NCBI GenBank assembly: GCA_963708775.1
Contig: CAVPTI010000010.1
Span: forward strand, 124,001 to 188,000
Source of the DNA: JAGVSR01 sp963708775
Lineage (GTDB): Bacteria; Pseudomonadota; Alphaproteobacteria; Rhizobiales; Hyphomicrobiaceae
DNA length: 64,000 bases
Reading direction: 5' to 3'
Positions 26,098-35,755 of this stretch are shown in pieces. Position 1 is the first letter of the stretch. Each line of letters begins with the position of its first letter. The notes beneath the pieces were generated by a model. It ran no database searches. It worked only from the letters and a program-made list of their open reading frames with translations, and was not told where the DNA came from. The position numbers and the translations under genes are program-made.

Positions 26098-26264
26098 GTC
26101 CGTTTCCCACGATCCTGTCTCTGCTCATGTCCGATGCCGACGCCCGTCCCGAGAAGTCCAGCTTGAATGCATCTACAAATCGGGCAGTGCGCTTGACGTT
26201 CTCGTCTAGAGCTTACGCTGCTTTGCACGCCGAGTTTCGCGGCTGATGTGGGCACCAGCACCGA
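26098..26264. other. Spacer upstream of the rpmH promoter
   Basis: About 170 bases of untranslated sequence between the divergent TVP38 gene and the rpmH promoter. No gene or hairpin recognised. Confidence 0.45.
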
Positions 26265-26293
26265 TTGACTTGGTCAAGCCGCCCCCCTATAGA
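26265..26293 (+). promoter_or_regulatory. Sigma-70-type promoter of rpmH-rnpA-yidC
   Basis: TTGACT (26265-26270), a 17-base spacer, and TATAGA (26288-26293) match the housekeeping consensus with one mismatch in each box. Transcription would start near 26300, leaving a leader of about 150 bases before rpmH. This is the best promoter found in the window. Confidence 0.75.
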
Positions 26294-26452
26294 GTTGCCT
26301 CTTCCATTCCTGCCGGAAAGGACCGGAGCTGATCGCGATTGCGCCGGCTCTACGGGACATATCTGGCAGCCCTTTGAAACTGCAACCAAATCGCCCGGCG
26401 CGGTCATACGACGACCTCAGCAGCCGGACGCATTGACGAGACGGAGAGTACC

Positions 26453-26587
26453 GTGAAGCGCACGTATCAACCGAGCAAGCTTGTGCGCAAGCGCCGGCAT
26501 GGGTTCCGCAAGCGCATGGAAACCCCGGGCGGCGTGAGGGTTCTCGCCCGCCGCCGCGCCAAGGGCCGCAAGCGCCTGTCGGCCTAG
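26453..26587 (+). CDS. rpmH: 50S ribosomal protein L34
   Basis: A 44-residue basic protein with KRTYQPSKLVRKRRHG and RRRAKGRKRLSA, the complete L34 sequence pattern. It starts with GTG at 26453-26455 and has ACGGAGAG upstream. L34 is a late-assembling protein of the large ribosomal subunit. It heads the conserved rpmH-rnpA-yidC-engB transcript. Confidence 0.97.
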   Translation: MKRTYQPSKLVRKRRHGFRKRMETPGGVRVLARRRAKGRKRLSA

Positions 26588-26633
26588 TCGCGCCTCGGCC
26601 GCAATCGCGGGCCTAATGAGCGTGGGTGGGATC

Positions 26634-27008
26634 ATGAAGCTCACCACCCTGAAGAAGCGATCGGAATTCCTGCGAATCCGGGGCGGGGCGAGATGCCCGA
26701 CGCCCCCTTTCGTTTTGGAAATGAAGCCTCGCATCGAACCATCCGCCGCTAGTTCACCCCCGCGCTTCGGCTTCACCGTAACCAAGGCCATCGGCGGCGC
26801 CGTCGAGCGCAATCGCATCCGGCGCCGCTTAAAGGCTGCTGTGACAGCTGTCGCCGCGTCGTCGGCGCGTCCTGGACAGGACTATGTTCTCATCGCCCGC
26901 AAAGACGCCCTCGACATCCCATTCGACGCACTCAAGAAAGACCTTGAACGCGCCTTTCATCGCGTGCATCACGCCCCCGCGACGAAGCAACGGCCGAAAA
27001 ACAGATGA
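26634..27008 (+). CDS. rnpA: Ribonuclease P protein component
   Basis: A 124-residue protein subunit that helps the RNase P RNA process tRNA 5' ends. LTTLKKRSEFLRIRGG at the start, GFTVTKAIGGAVERNRIRRRLKAAV around residue 55 (the RNR motif), and DYVLIARKDAL follow family rules. The start at ATG 26634 with GGGTGGG upstream is preferred over an earlier TTG. The yidD gene that often follows rnpA is not found in the 171-base gap before yidC. Confidence 0.96.
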   Translation: MKLTTLKKRSEFLRIRGGARCPTPPFVLEMKPRIEPSAASSPPRFGFTVTKAIGGAVERNRIRRRLKAAVTAVAASSARPGQDYVLIARKDALDIPFDALKKDLERAFHRVHHAPATKQRPKNR

Positions 27009-27179
27009 TTGGCCGGAAATGATCGATCCGAGAACGCCGACAACGACCAAAGCACGAGATCACCTGCGCAGTGACCGCATGTCCCCTTTGCCCCGGCACA
27101 GCAGTTGTGACACGCATGAGCACCACACATCGACTAGAGCGCGGCACGCTTGCCGTTCCACCGCCGAACTGAGGCCACG

Positions 27180-29024
27180 ATGAAGAGCCAGCAGCCCGAC
27201 AACCAGGTCAACGTCCTGATCGCGATCGTCCTCTCCATGGCGGTTCTGTTGGGTTGGAGCTATTTCTTTGCCACACCTCAGATGGAGGCGGAGAAGGCCC
27301 GCCAAATCCGGGAGGCTGCAAGCAAATCCGCGCCAGCGACAAACCCCACCGCGGCTGCACCGTCGGCAACGTCGGGCGCTCAAGCGCCCGCCGCAGCGAT
27401 CGCTGCCACCAAGCCTGCCACACGTGAGCAGGGCCTTGCAGCTTCACCGCGAATTGCGATCGAAACCCCATCTCTCAAGGGCTCAATCGCCCTGAAGGGC
27501 GCTGCCTTCGACGACCTCTCGCTTGTGAACTATCATGAGACGGTCGACCCTAAGAGCCCCAACATTGTGCTGTTCTCTCCGCTGTCCGAGGTCGGCGGCT
27601 ACTTCGCTCGCCTGGGATGGGCCTCGTCCGGTAAACCTGTAAAGGTCCCGGACAGTGAAACGCTTTGGACGGCCAAGACGCCGGGTCCCCTGAAGCCGGA
27701 CTCGCCGGTCACGCTCGAGTGGGCCAACGGCGACGGGCTGATCTTCCGCCGCATCGTTTCCGTCGACGAGAACTACATGTTTTCGATCAACGACGAGGTC
27801 GAGAACACGAGCGCCAGCGACGTGGCACTGAAACCGTTCGCACGCCTTTTTCGCTTCGGCGCACCCAAGACTCCCTCGGTCTGGATTCAGCACGAAGGCC
27901 TTCTGGGCGTTCCCGGTGATGCGGGCCTTCAGGAAATAACTTTCCACAACGCGACCGCCGAACCTCCCGCACGCTTCGAGGGCAAGACCGGCGGCTGGCT
28001 GGGCATCACCGACAAGTACTGGGCTTCAGCCATCATTCCCGATCAGAAGGTGGCCTACAATGCCAACCTTGAAGGCGAAGCGCCAAAGGATGCCAAGCAG
28101 CTCCCGATGTTCCTCGCTGAGTTCGAATCCGTGCCCACAGTCGTGGCGGCAGGCAGCGTCGCTTCGGTAAAGACCAACCTCTATGCTGGCGCAAAGAAGG
28201 CCTCGCTCATCGAGAAGTACGGTGAGGACTTGGGAATTGAGAAGTTCGATCTGATGATCGACTGGGGTTGGTTCTACTTCCTGACCAAGCCGATGAACCA
28301 CGCGTTGACATGGCTCTACGGCATCCTTGGGAACTTCGGCTTCGCCATTCTGGCGCTGACTGTGATCGTCAAGCTTCTCTTCTACCCGCTCGCCAATAAG
28401 TCTTACGTTTCGATGGCGAAGATGAAGAAGCTGCAGCCGCAGATGGAAGCTCTGCGCGAACGCTTCAAGGATGATAAGTCGCGTATGCAGCAAGAGCTCA
28501 TGCAGCTCTACCAAAAGGAAAAGATCAATCCGGCCGCCGGCTGCCTGCCGATCTTGGTCCAGATCCCCGTGTTCTTCGCACTGTATAAGGTTCTCTACAC
28601 GTCGATCGACATGCGCCATGCACCGTTCATCGGCTGGATCCAAGATCTTTCCGCGCCCGATCCGACCTCGATCTTCAACCTGTTCGGTCTGCTTCCCTTT
28701 GGCGTGCCGGCTTTCCTGCTCGTGGGCGTGTGGCCGATCATCATGGGCATCACGATGTGGATTCAGATGCAGCTCAACCCGCCGCAGCCTGATCCCGTCC
28801 AGCAGCAGATCTTCAGTTGGATGCCGCTGATGTTCACCTTCCTGCTCGCCACGTTCCCGGCGGGTCTCGTGATCTACTGGGCCTGGAACAACACGCTTTC
28901 CATCATCCAGCAGTGGTACATTACCAAGCAGCAGGGAGCCGAGATCCACCTCGGCGCAAACTTCCGCCGCACCTTCGGTCCTGTCCTGAGGCTATTCGGG
29001 ATGGGCAGCGAGTCGAAGGGATGA
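27180..29024 (+). CDS. yidC: Membrane protein insertase YidC
   Basis: A 614-residue inner-membrane protein. N-terminal anchor (NVLIAIVLSMAVLLGWSYF), an Ala/Pro-rich linker, the large periplasmic beta domain of Gram-negative YidC (about residues 80-350), then the conserved insertase core (LTWLYGILGNFGFAILALTV, a coiled coil KMKKLQPQMEALRERF, GCLPILVQIPVFFALYKVLY, and the last helices). It inserts inner-membrane proteins alone or with SecYEG. Start ATG 27180 with GAGG upstream. The stop overlaps the engB start (ATGA). Confidence 0.98.
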   Translation: MKSQQPDNQVNVLIAIVLSMAVLLGWSYFFATPQMEAEKARQIREAASKSAPATNPTAAAPSATSGAQAPAAAIAATKPATREQGLAASPRIAIETPSLKGSIALKGAAFDDLSLVNYHETVDPKSPNIVLFSPLSEVGGYFARLGWASSGKPVKVPDSETLWTAKTPGPLKPDSPVTLEWANGDGLIFRRIVSVDENYMFSINDEVENTSASDVALKPFARLFRFGAPKTPSVWIQHEGLLGVPGDAGLQEITFHNATAEPPARFEGKTGGWLGITDKYWASAIIPDQKVAYNANLEGEAPKDAKQLPMFLAEFESVPTVVAAGSVASVKTNLYAGAKKASLIEKYGEDLGIEKFDLMIDWGWFYFLTKPMNHALTWLYGILGNFGFAILALTVIVKLLFYPLANKSYVSMAKMKKLQPQMEALRERFKDDKSRMQQELMQLYQKEKINPAAGCLPILVQIPVFFALYKVLYTSIDMRHAPFIGWIQDLSAPDPTSIFNLFGLLPFGVPAFLLVGVWPIIMGITMWIQMQLNPPQPDPVQQQIFSWMPLMFTFLLATFPAGLVIYWAWNNTLSIIQQWYITKQQGAEIHLGANFRRTFGPVLRLFGMGSESKG

Positions 29025-29683
29025 CGGACGCGGCCGATCCGTTCGCGTTCACCACCGAAGATTTCGCAGCCGGTAACGCGCTGTTCGAGCAGCGCTGGAC
29101 GTTTGTCAAAGGCGTCGTCGGCCTCGAGCATTTGCCGCCCGGTGGACCAGTCGAAATAGCGTTCGCCGGACGATCTAATGTTGGCAAATCCAGCCTGATC
29201 AACGCGCTCGTCCGCCAGAACGGCCTTGCTCGCACGTCCAACACGCCGGGCCGCACCCAGGAGCTCAACTACTTCGTTCCCGAATCTGGTGCGCCCTTTC
29301 TCGTAGACATGCCAGGCTACGGCTTCGCCGAAGCGCCGAAAGACAAGGTCGAAGCCTGGACGACCCTGGTCAAAAACTATCTCGCCGGCCGCCAACGTCT
29401 CGCGCGCGTTTTTCTGCTCATCGATGCGCGCCACGGCATCAAAAAAGTCGACGCCGACATCATGAAGCTGCTCGATGAGGCCGCAGTCTCCTATCAGGTC
29501 GTGCTGACCAAGTCCGACAAGATCAAACCGACCGCACTCGACGATCTCTTCAAGCGCACGCAGGCGACGCTCGCCAAGCATACCGCGGCCTACCCGCTCA
29601 TCATTGCCACGTCGTCGGAAACCGGCGATGGGATTAATGATCTGCGCGCGCAGGCGGCCCTTGTCACGCGCCAGCATTCATAG
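29021..29683 (+). CDS. engB: Ribosome biogenesis GTP-binding protein EngB (YihA/YsxC)
   Basis: A 220-residue small GTPase needed for assembly of the 50S subunit. The P loop GRSNVGKSS is at residues 50-58, G2/switch region NTPGRTQELNYF, G3 DMPGYGFA, G4 TKSD, and G5 SSETG. The ATG lies within the yidC stop codon (ATGA), so the two are translationally coupled, as in other Rhizobiales. In that order it precedes argB with the Clp-N gene inserted in reverse orientation between them. Confidence 0.97.
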   Translation: MTDAADPFAFTTEDFAAGNALFEQRWTFVKGVVGLEHLPPGGPVEIAFAGRSNVGKSSLINALVRQNGLARTSNTPGRTQELNYFVPESGAPFLVDMPGYGFAEAPKDKVEAWTTLVKNYLAGRQRLARVFLLIDARHGIKKVDADIMKLLDEAAVSYQVVLTKSDKIKPTALDDLFKRTQATLAKHTAAYPLIIATSSETGDGINDLRAQAALVTRQHS

Positions 29684-29711
29684 CCGCGACAGGCTCTAAG
29701 GCAGCGCCGCC

Positions 29712-31409
29712 TCAACCGCCGCCGCTTCCGCGCAGCAGCGAAACGAGCGGCTCGAAGAGCCCTTCGCCGAAGCGCGCCAAAACACCGCCCGCCACGGCGG
29801 CTGTCATCCAGCCCGCCCAGCGCGCGGCCGTCTTTGCATAATTGACGCTGACCTTCACCTCGATCATCTGGTCAGGCAGCGCAGTTTCGGCCGTCAGCCC
29901 GTCAGCGCCAATCGTGCGCGCTGAAATCAACAACTGAAGCCGCTGCTTTCCGCGCTCACGCGGCGTGATCGTCCAGCGCCAGCTCGCAAAATCATCGGCC
30001 ATCAAGCCGAGCACGTTCTCGATCCATTGGGTCTCCGGCGACGATGTTTCTATGAAAAATCCACCATCGGGCGACCGCAGCCGCACCGACATTGCTTTCG
30101 TGACGGTCACCTCGTGCCGATAGACCGCTCCCCCACCCTGCAATCCCTCCGCAATAGCCTTCACTTCCGATCGGGCCACGCGAGCTTCGACGACCATCGA
30201 AACGCCCATACGCATTTTGCGCGGAATGTTCTCGACAAGCTGTCCTGATGCGACGCGCACGTTGCCCGGCGCTCCTGCACGCTGACGCTGTTGCGGAGGC
30301 GGTCCGCCGGGCCCCGGCGGCCCGCCTTGTGGCGGCCGCTGCTGTGGCGGCATAGGCGGCTGTCCGCGCCCCTGCGGTTGGCCGAGCGATGGCGGCGGCC
30401 CACCCTGCGCCATCGGCTGCGGCGGCATCATCCCCCCACCCGGAGCCGGCGCGCCTTGCCGCGGCACAGGTGGCAGCCCCGGTGGCTGTGTCCGTTGCTG
30501 CGGCGGCATTTGATATGGCGGCGGCTGCTGGACCGGCCCACCGGGTGTCGGTCCAGTCCGCACCGCTGGCTGGGTTACCGGCACTTCACGCGGCGGCGGC
30601 GGCATCTGGTTTGCCGGCTCCCACTGAGGCGCAATCGGCGACTGAGCTGGATCTCGTTGTTGCGGATCAGGCCGAATTTCTGGCCGAATTTCTGGCCGGA
30701 ACTCTGGGCGAGGTGGAGAGGGCGGCTCGCCGTACGGCGGCGCGGGCTGCTGAAAAGGGGATGGCGGCATCGGCGCCGGCTGCGCAACGGAGGGCGGCCC
30801 CTGTTGAACCGCTGGTCCTTGATTGGGCTGTCCTTGGACCGAACGCGATTGCACGCGCTCCCGAGCGTTCGCGAGAATATCCTCCGTCGACCCCTGCTGA
30901 GCACCCGGTGGTCCGTGCGGCGACGGCTGAGGCGACGAATCCGGCCGGGGCGGTGACGCCGCCGCGCGCTGTAACGCTCGGATCGCCTGCTCGAAAGTCA
31001 GCCCCTGCACGCGCAGCAAATGTGCCGCCGTGCTCTTTCCATCGCCGACGATCGCGGCCAGCACGATAGCGCCGTTGATCTCCGCACGCCGCCCCTGGCG
31101 CGCCGCCGCGGCGGCCGCCTCGAGAATTCTTTTCAAGTCATGTGAAATAAGAACCTGGGAAGGCCCGTTGGGATCTCGACGAGCATCGATCTGGCCAATA
31201 TGGGTCGACACTTCTCCCGCAAGCCGGGCCAAATCGACGTTCGAGGAGCGCAATACGCCGGCCGCATCGGTGTCCTCGGCGAGCGCCAGCAGCAAGTGCT
31301 CCAGCGTCACTTCCGGATGTTGCTGGGCATCTGCGTAGCTCGCGGCGCGCGCAAGCGTCGCAGCCAAGTGCTGCGACATGGGAATGCGCCCGAGATCATC
31401 AACAATCAT
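29712..31409 (-). CDS. Clp N-terminal-domain protein with proline-rich linker and membrane segment
   Basis: A 565-residue protein with no AAA+ domain. Residues about 10-145 are a ClpA/C-type double repeat (HPEVTLEHLLLALAED; AEINGAIVLAAIVGDGKSTAAHLL). A linker of nearly 240 residues is very rich in Pro, Gln and Gly and contains the direct repeat FRPEIRPEIRPDP. The C-terminal part (about 395-565) has a soluble alpha/beta-like region (PRKMRMGVSMVVEARVARSEV...) and a final hydrophobic stretch (WAGWMTAAVAGGVLARFGEGLF). The function is unknown; Clp-N domains bind adaptor or substrate peptides. ATG 31407-31409 or ATG 31377-31379 could be the start. Confidence 0.75.
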   Translation of the reverse strand: MIVDDLGRIPMSQHLAATLARAASYADAQQHPEVTLEHLLLALAEDTDAAGVLRSSNVDLARLAGEVSTHIGQIDARRDPNGPSQVLISHDLKRILEAAAAAARQGRRAEINGAIVLAAIVGDGKSTAAHLLRVQGLTFEQAIRALQRAAASPPRPDSSPQPSPHGPPGAQQGSTEDILANARERVQSRSVQGQPNQGPAVQQGPPSVAQPAPMPPSPFQQPAPPYGEPPSPPRPEFRPEIRPEIRPDPQQRDPAQSPIAPQWEPANQMPPPPREVPVTQPAVRTGPTPGGPVQQPPPYQMPPQQRTQPPGLPPVPRQGAPAPGGGMMPPQPMAQGGPPPSLGQPQGRGQPPMPPQQRPPQGGPPGPGGPPPQQRQRAGAPGNVRVASGQLVENIPRKMRMGVSMVVEARVARSEVKAIAEGLQGGGAVYRHEVTVTKAMSVRLRSPDGGFFIETSSPETQWIENVLGLMADDFASWRWTITPRERGKQRLQLLISARTIGADGLTAETALPDQMIEVKVSVNYAKTAARWAGWMTAAVAGGVLARFGEGLFEPLVSLLRGSGGG

Positions 31410-31706
31410 CCGCCCGAACCATGCCTCCCGGCCACAAAACACCGCGTCACAGCTCTCCGCGAGCCGTGCCCCCTGTGGCCAACACGTTGGGATAGAACGT
31501 GATCCGCCCCTGGCGAGCAAGCCGCCAATCAGCACAATCGCCCCGATTTTCAGCCTTTCAACAGACCTGATAACAGCCGATTGTGAGGGAATTCCGTTGA
31601 GGCAAGGACCACAACGGATATAACCCTCCCGGCGCCGCCCATCTCACCTCTCCCAAGTCATTCAAAGCGACGCCTCCCAAACCTTTGCCAGGGTTATCCC
31701 GATCAG

Positions 31707-32666
31707 ATGACGAAGTCCCACGATATGCCGTCGAATGGCGTCACCGGCGAAGCCGCTCCGATTACCGCGCACGTCCAGGCCCGCATTCTCGCGGAAGCCC
31801 TGCCCAATATGTTGCGCTATGACGAGCAGACGGTCGTCGTGAAGTTTGGCGGCCACGCGATGGGGGACGCAGCCCTCGCAGCCGCTTTTGCGCAAGACAT
31901 CGTTTACCTGAAGCAGTCGGGCGTAAACCCGATCGTCGTGCATGGCGGTGGTCCGCAAATCGCCCAGATGCTCAAGAAGCACGACATCAAATCCGAATTT
32001 GTGAACGGCCTGCGCGTCACCGATCAGCCGACCGTCGAGATCGTGGAGATGGTGCTCGCGGGGGCCATCAACAAAGAGATCGTCACCGCCATCAACCGCG
32101 AGGGCGGAAAAGCCGTAGGCATCTGCGGGAAGGATGCCAATCTGATGATCGCTCGCAAGATCACCGAAATGCCCGATCCAAAGACCGGTATCGTCGGCAA
32201 GGTCGATCTCGGTTTCGTTGGCGACCCGTTGCAGGTCAACCCGCACATCGTGGAAGTTATCTCGAAGTCAGACCTGATCCCAGTCATTGCACCTGTTGCC
32301 CTTTCCCGCGACGGCGAGACTTTGAACGTCAACGCAGATAGCTTCGCATCCGCGCTAGCCGCCCGGCTCAAGGCGAAGCGTCTCCTGCTGCTCACCGACG
32401 TCGAAGGCGTTCTCGACAAGAACGGAAAGCTCATTGAGGAATTGAGCATCGAGCAGGCCCAGGAACTGATACGCGACGGCACCATCAGCGGCGGCATGAT
32501 ACCGAAGATCGAAGGCTGCATTGAAGTCGTCGAAGCAGGTGTCGAAGCCGTCGTCATCATCAATGGCAAGGTTCCGCACTGCGTGCTTCTCGAACTCCTC
32601 ACCGATCACGGTGCCGGCACGCTCGTTGGACGCCGTAAGCCGAAGACGAAAAAGGCGACGGAATGA
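31707..32666 (+). CDS. argB: Acetylglutamate kinase
   Basis: The second enzyme of arginine synthesis, phosphorylating N-acetylglutamate. The 319 residues show VVKFGGHAMGD, VVHGGGPQI, the substrate segment NGLRVTDQPTVEIVEMVLAG, and LTDVEGVLDKNGKLIEEL. The N-terminal 30 residues are longer than in many homologues, which is common in alphaproteobacteria. The usual regulators are arginine feedback and the PII protein; the N-terminal helix needed for arginine inhibition may lie in this extension. It overlaps the HAD gene by four bases (ATGA). Confidence 0.97.
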   Translation: MTKSHDMPSNGVTGEAAPITAHVQARILAEALPNMLRYDEQTVVVKFGGHAMGDAALAAAFAQDIVYLKQSGVNPIVVHGGGPQIAQMLKKHDIKSEFVNGLRVTDQPTVEIVEMVLAGAINKEIVTAINREGGKAVGICGKDANLMIARKITEMPDPKTGIVGKVDLGFVGDPLQVNPHIVEVISKSDLIPVIAPVALSRDGETLNVNADSFASALAARLKAKRLLLLTDVEGVLDKNGKLIEELSIEQAQELIRDGTISGGMIPKIEGCIEVVEAGVEAVVIINGKVPHCVLLELLTDHGAGTLVGRRKPKTKKATE

Positions 32667-33448
32667 ACGCTCCCGGCAGGACCGGCGCCTCGCAGAAAGC
32701 TCTCTCGGACCTGGCGCTCGCCCGCTCCGGGCCGACGCCTGCTCTGGGCCGCAACCGCGTCTGGATTTTCGACCTCGACAACACGCTTTACCCTGCGGAG
32801 TGCAATCTCTTCGCTCAGGTGGACCAGCGCATGGGAGAGTTCATCGCCAACCATCTCGGCGTCCCATTCGATTATGCGCGCCACCTGCAAAAGAGCTACT
32901 ACCGACAGTTCGGCACGACGCTTGCCGGGCTCATGCGTGTCCACAAGATGCTGCCAGAGCCGTTCCTAGACTACGTGCACGACATCGATCTCTCCGTCGT
33001 ACTTGAAGCACCAGCGCTGCGGAGCGCCATCGACCGCCTACCCGGTCGCAAGCTCATCTTCACGAACGGCTCGCGCGCCCATGCGGAACGCGTTGCTGCC
33101 AAGCTCGGTGTTCTCGATCTCTTCGAAGGAATTTCTGATATCGCCTCGTGCGGCTATGAACCCAAACCCGCCGCCGCCGCTTTCGACGCGATGATCCGCC
33201 ATCACGGTGTGGCCGCGACCGAGGCTGCGATGTTTGAGGACATGCCGCAGAACTTAGAGGTGCCGCACAAGCTGGGCATGAGCACTGTACTGGTCCATTC
33301 CACCTACATGGACCACCCCATTCAACGCGGCATGCGCAGCTGGACCGCGCTACCCGAGCATGTCCACCACTTTACAGACGATCTGACAGGCTTTCTTGAA
33401 GCAATTGCTACCGATGACGATACGGCAGACCCAAACACACGCGGTTAG
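32663..33448 (+). CDS. HAD-family pyrimidine 5'-nucleotidase-like phosphatase
   Basis: A 261-residue HAD hydrolase with the nucleophile Asp37 and Asp39 in FDLDNTLYP, motif II LIFTNGSRAHAE, and motif IV FEDMPQNLEVPHKLG. Its closest description is the SDT1-like pyrimidine 5'-nucleotidase group that sits next to argB in Rhizobiales. It may clear nucleotides or modified nucleotides; the substrate is unproven. The first 30 residues look like an unstructured tail. It begins inside the argB stop codon. Confidence 0.88.
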   Translation: MNAPGRTGASQKALSDLALARSGPTPALGRNRVWIFDLDNTLYPAECNLFAQVDQRMGEFIANHLGVPFDYARHLQKSYYRQFGTTLAGLMRVHKMLPEPFLDYVHDIDLSVVLEAPALRSAIDRLPGRKLIFTNGSRAHAERVAAKLGVLDLFEGISDIASCGYEPKPAAAAFDAMIRHHGVAATEAAMFEDMPQNLEVPHKLGMSTVLVHSTYMDHPIQRGMRSWTALPEHVHHFTDDLTGFLEAIATDDDTADPNTRG

Positions 33449-33906
33449 CGGGTAAGTTTGAATGTCGCCGAGCTGCCTGCCGGCGTGGAGATCGACACGC
33501 TCTGCGCATTGCCGCTGACTGTCACCGTGATCGTGCCGTCAACCTTGTACTCTTCGTTGAAGAAGCTGCCGGTAAACTGATTTCCTCCCACATATGTGAG
33601 AAGGGCCGACTGCTCGACCTTGCCAGAGGCGCTCGCGCAGCGTGCGCTCACCTGATAGCTCTCCGCTCCGCGCTTTTTGAAGTTAGCGCGGCACCTCGCG
33701 GCTTCCTTCGCGCCAGAAGGGAACTTCACTGACCCGCCGCCGCTCCACGCCCCGTCAAGCGCCATCATATCGGCCGAAGCCGGCGCGGCGGAAGCCGAAG
33801 CCCCCAACGCAACAACAACCATGAGACTTGCCGCCCGAACCGAGCGCGCGGCGACGAACCTCATGAAATGTCTTGTCTCATCAATGCTGTAGGCCATGCT
33901 CGTCAT
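33445..33906 (-). CDS. Secreted hypothetical protein
   Basis: A 153-residue protein with an N-terminal signal sequence (SLMVVVALGASASAAPASA, cleavage about residue 43). The mature domain (LDGAWSGGGSVKFPSGAKEAARCRANF...) is beta-rich with two cysteines (CRANF, ARCASA), and ends TVTVSGNAQSVSISTP. I do not recognise a functional family. GAGG lies eight bases before ATG 33904-33906. It converges with the HAD gene and the stop codons overlap by four bases. Confidence 0.75.
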   Translation of the reverse strand: MTSMAYSIDETRHFMRFVAARSVRAASLMVVVALGASASAAPASADMMALDGAWSGGGSVKFPSGAKEAARCRANFKKRGAESYQVSARCASASGKVEQSALLTYVGGNQFTGSFFNEEYKVDGTITVTVSGNAQSVSISTPAGSSATFKLTR

Positions 33907-33996
33907 TGCTTTACCTCTAGGACCATCCATGCCCGGTCCGATCAGCCGTGAACTCATATAGCAGCCTTCAATAATCCTGACAGTAGCTGCCGGGGC

Positions 33997-34749
33997 TCAG
34001 CCACGGCCTTCGTAAGGCATGGCCGTCGCCTTGAGTGTCATGAACAGTACGTTGGCATCGAGCGGAAGGTTTGCCATGTATAGAACCGCGTCGGCAACAT
34101 GCGCCACATCCATCACCGGTTCCCGGCGGATCGCCCCGTCCGCCTGCTGGATACCAGCCGCCATTGGGGCCGACAATTCCGTTGCTGCATTCCCAATATC
34201 GATTTGCGAGCAGGCGATGTTGTGCGCCCGCCCATCGAGAGCGATTGACTTCGTCAGCCCTGAGATTGCGTGTTTCGTCGCCGTATAGGGCGCTGCATTC
34301 GGCCGCGGCACGTTTGCCGAGATCGATCCGTTGTTGATGATCCGTCCGCCTTTGGGCTCCTGAGCCTTCATAATCCGTACGGCCGCCTGCGCGCACAGAA
34401 ACGCACCATTCAGGTTCACGTCCACCACGGCTTTCCACTGTTCGTAGGTCAAATCCTCGAATGCATTAGGAGGCGCGAACATGCCGGCATTATTAAACAG
34501 CACATCAAGGCGCCCATAGGCATCTTTCGTCCGCGCGAACAGCCCTTTGACAGAAATCGGCTCAGTGACGTCCGTTGCCACAACGAGCGTCGACCCTTCG
34601 GGACAGTCCGCGGCTGTCTTTTGAAGCTCCGCCTTCCGCCGGCCGGCAAGCGCGACGTGATAGCCGTTGTGCGCGAGCTTGATCGCAACTGCCCGACCGA
34701 TGCCGCTGCTGGCACCCGTGATGACCGCAACGCGCGGAATGACCGCCAT
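33997..34749 (-). CDS. Short-chain dehydrogenase/reductase (SDR)
   Basis: A classical SDR of 250 residues: TGASSGIGRAVA for NAD(P) binding (about residues 11-22), NNAG at 91-94, the catalytic Ser in NNGSISANVP, and YTATK. Substrate is unknown. The nearby beta-oxidation-type genes suggest a carbonyl substrate, but this is only context. Start ATG 34747-34749. 32 bases separate it from the 3-hydroxybutyryl-CoA dehydrogenase stop; same direction. Confidence 0.92.
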   Translation of the reverse strand: MAVIPRVAVITGASSGIGRAVAIKLAHNGYHVALAGRRKAELQKTAADCPEGSTLVVATDVTEPISVKGLFARTKDAYGRLDVLFNNAGMFAPPNAFEDLTYEQWKAVVDVNLNGAFLCAQAAVRIMKAQEPKGGRIINNGSISANVPRPNAAPYTATKHAISGLTKSIALDGRAHNIACSQIDIGNAATELSAPMAAGIQQADGAIRREPVMDVAHVADAVLYMANLPLDANVLFMTLKATAMPYEGRG

Positions 34750-34781
34750 GGGTGCCTCGGGCTATCCGCTTCTGCTCTGGC

Positions 34782-35711
<930 letters not shown>

Positions 35712-35755
35712 GGCGGCGTCCTTCCTTGACCGGCATGCCGGCCCATCAATGTGTC

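Noticed and set aside
27009..27179. yidD between rnpA and yidC
   Set aside because: Gap was read in all frames; no YidD motif (such as the CRYxPSCSxY pattern) was found.
28026..28949. 307-codon frame opposite yidC
   Set aside because: Antisense shadow; Asp/His/Arg-rich translation without domains.
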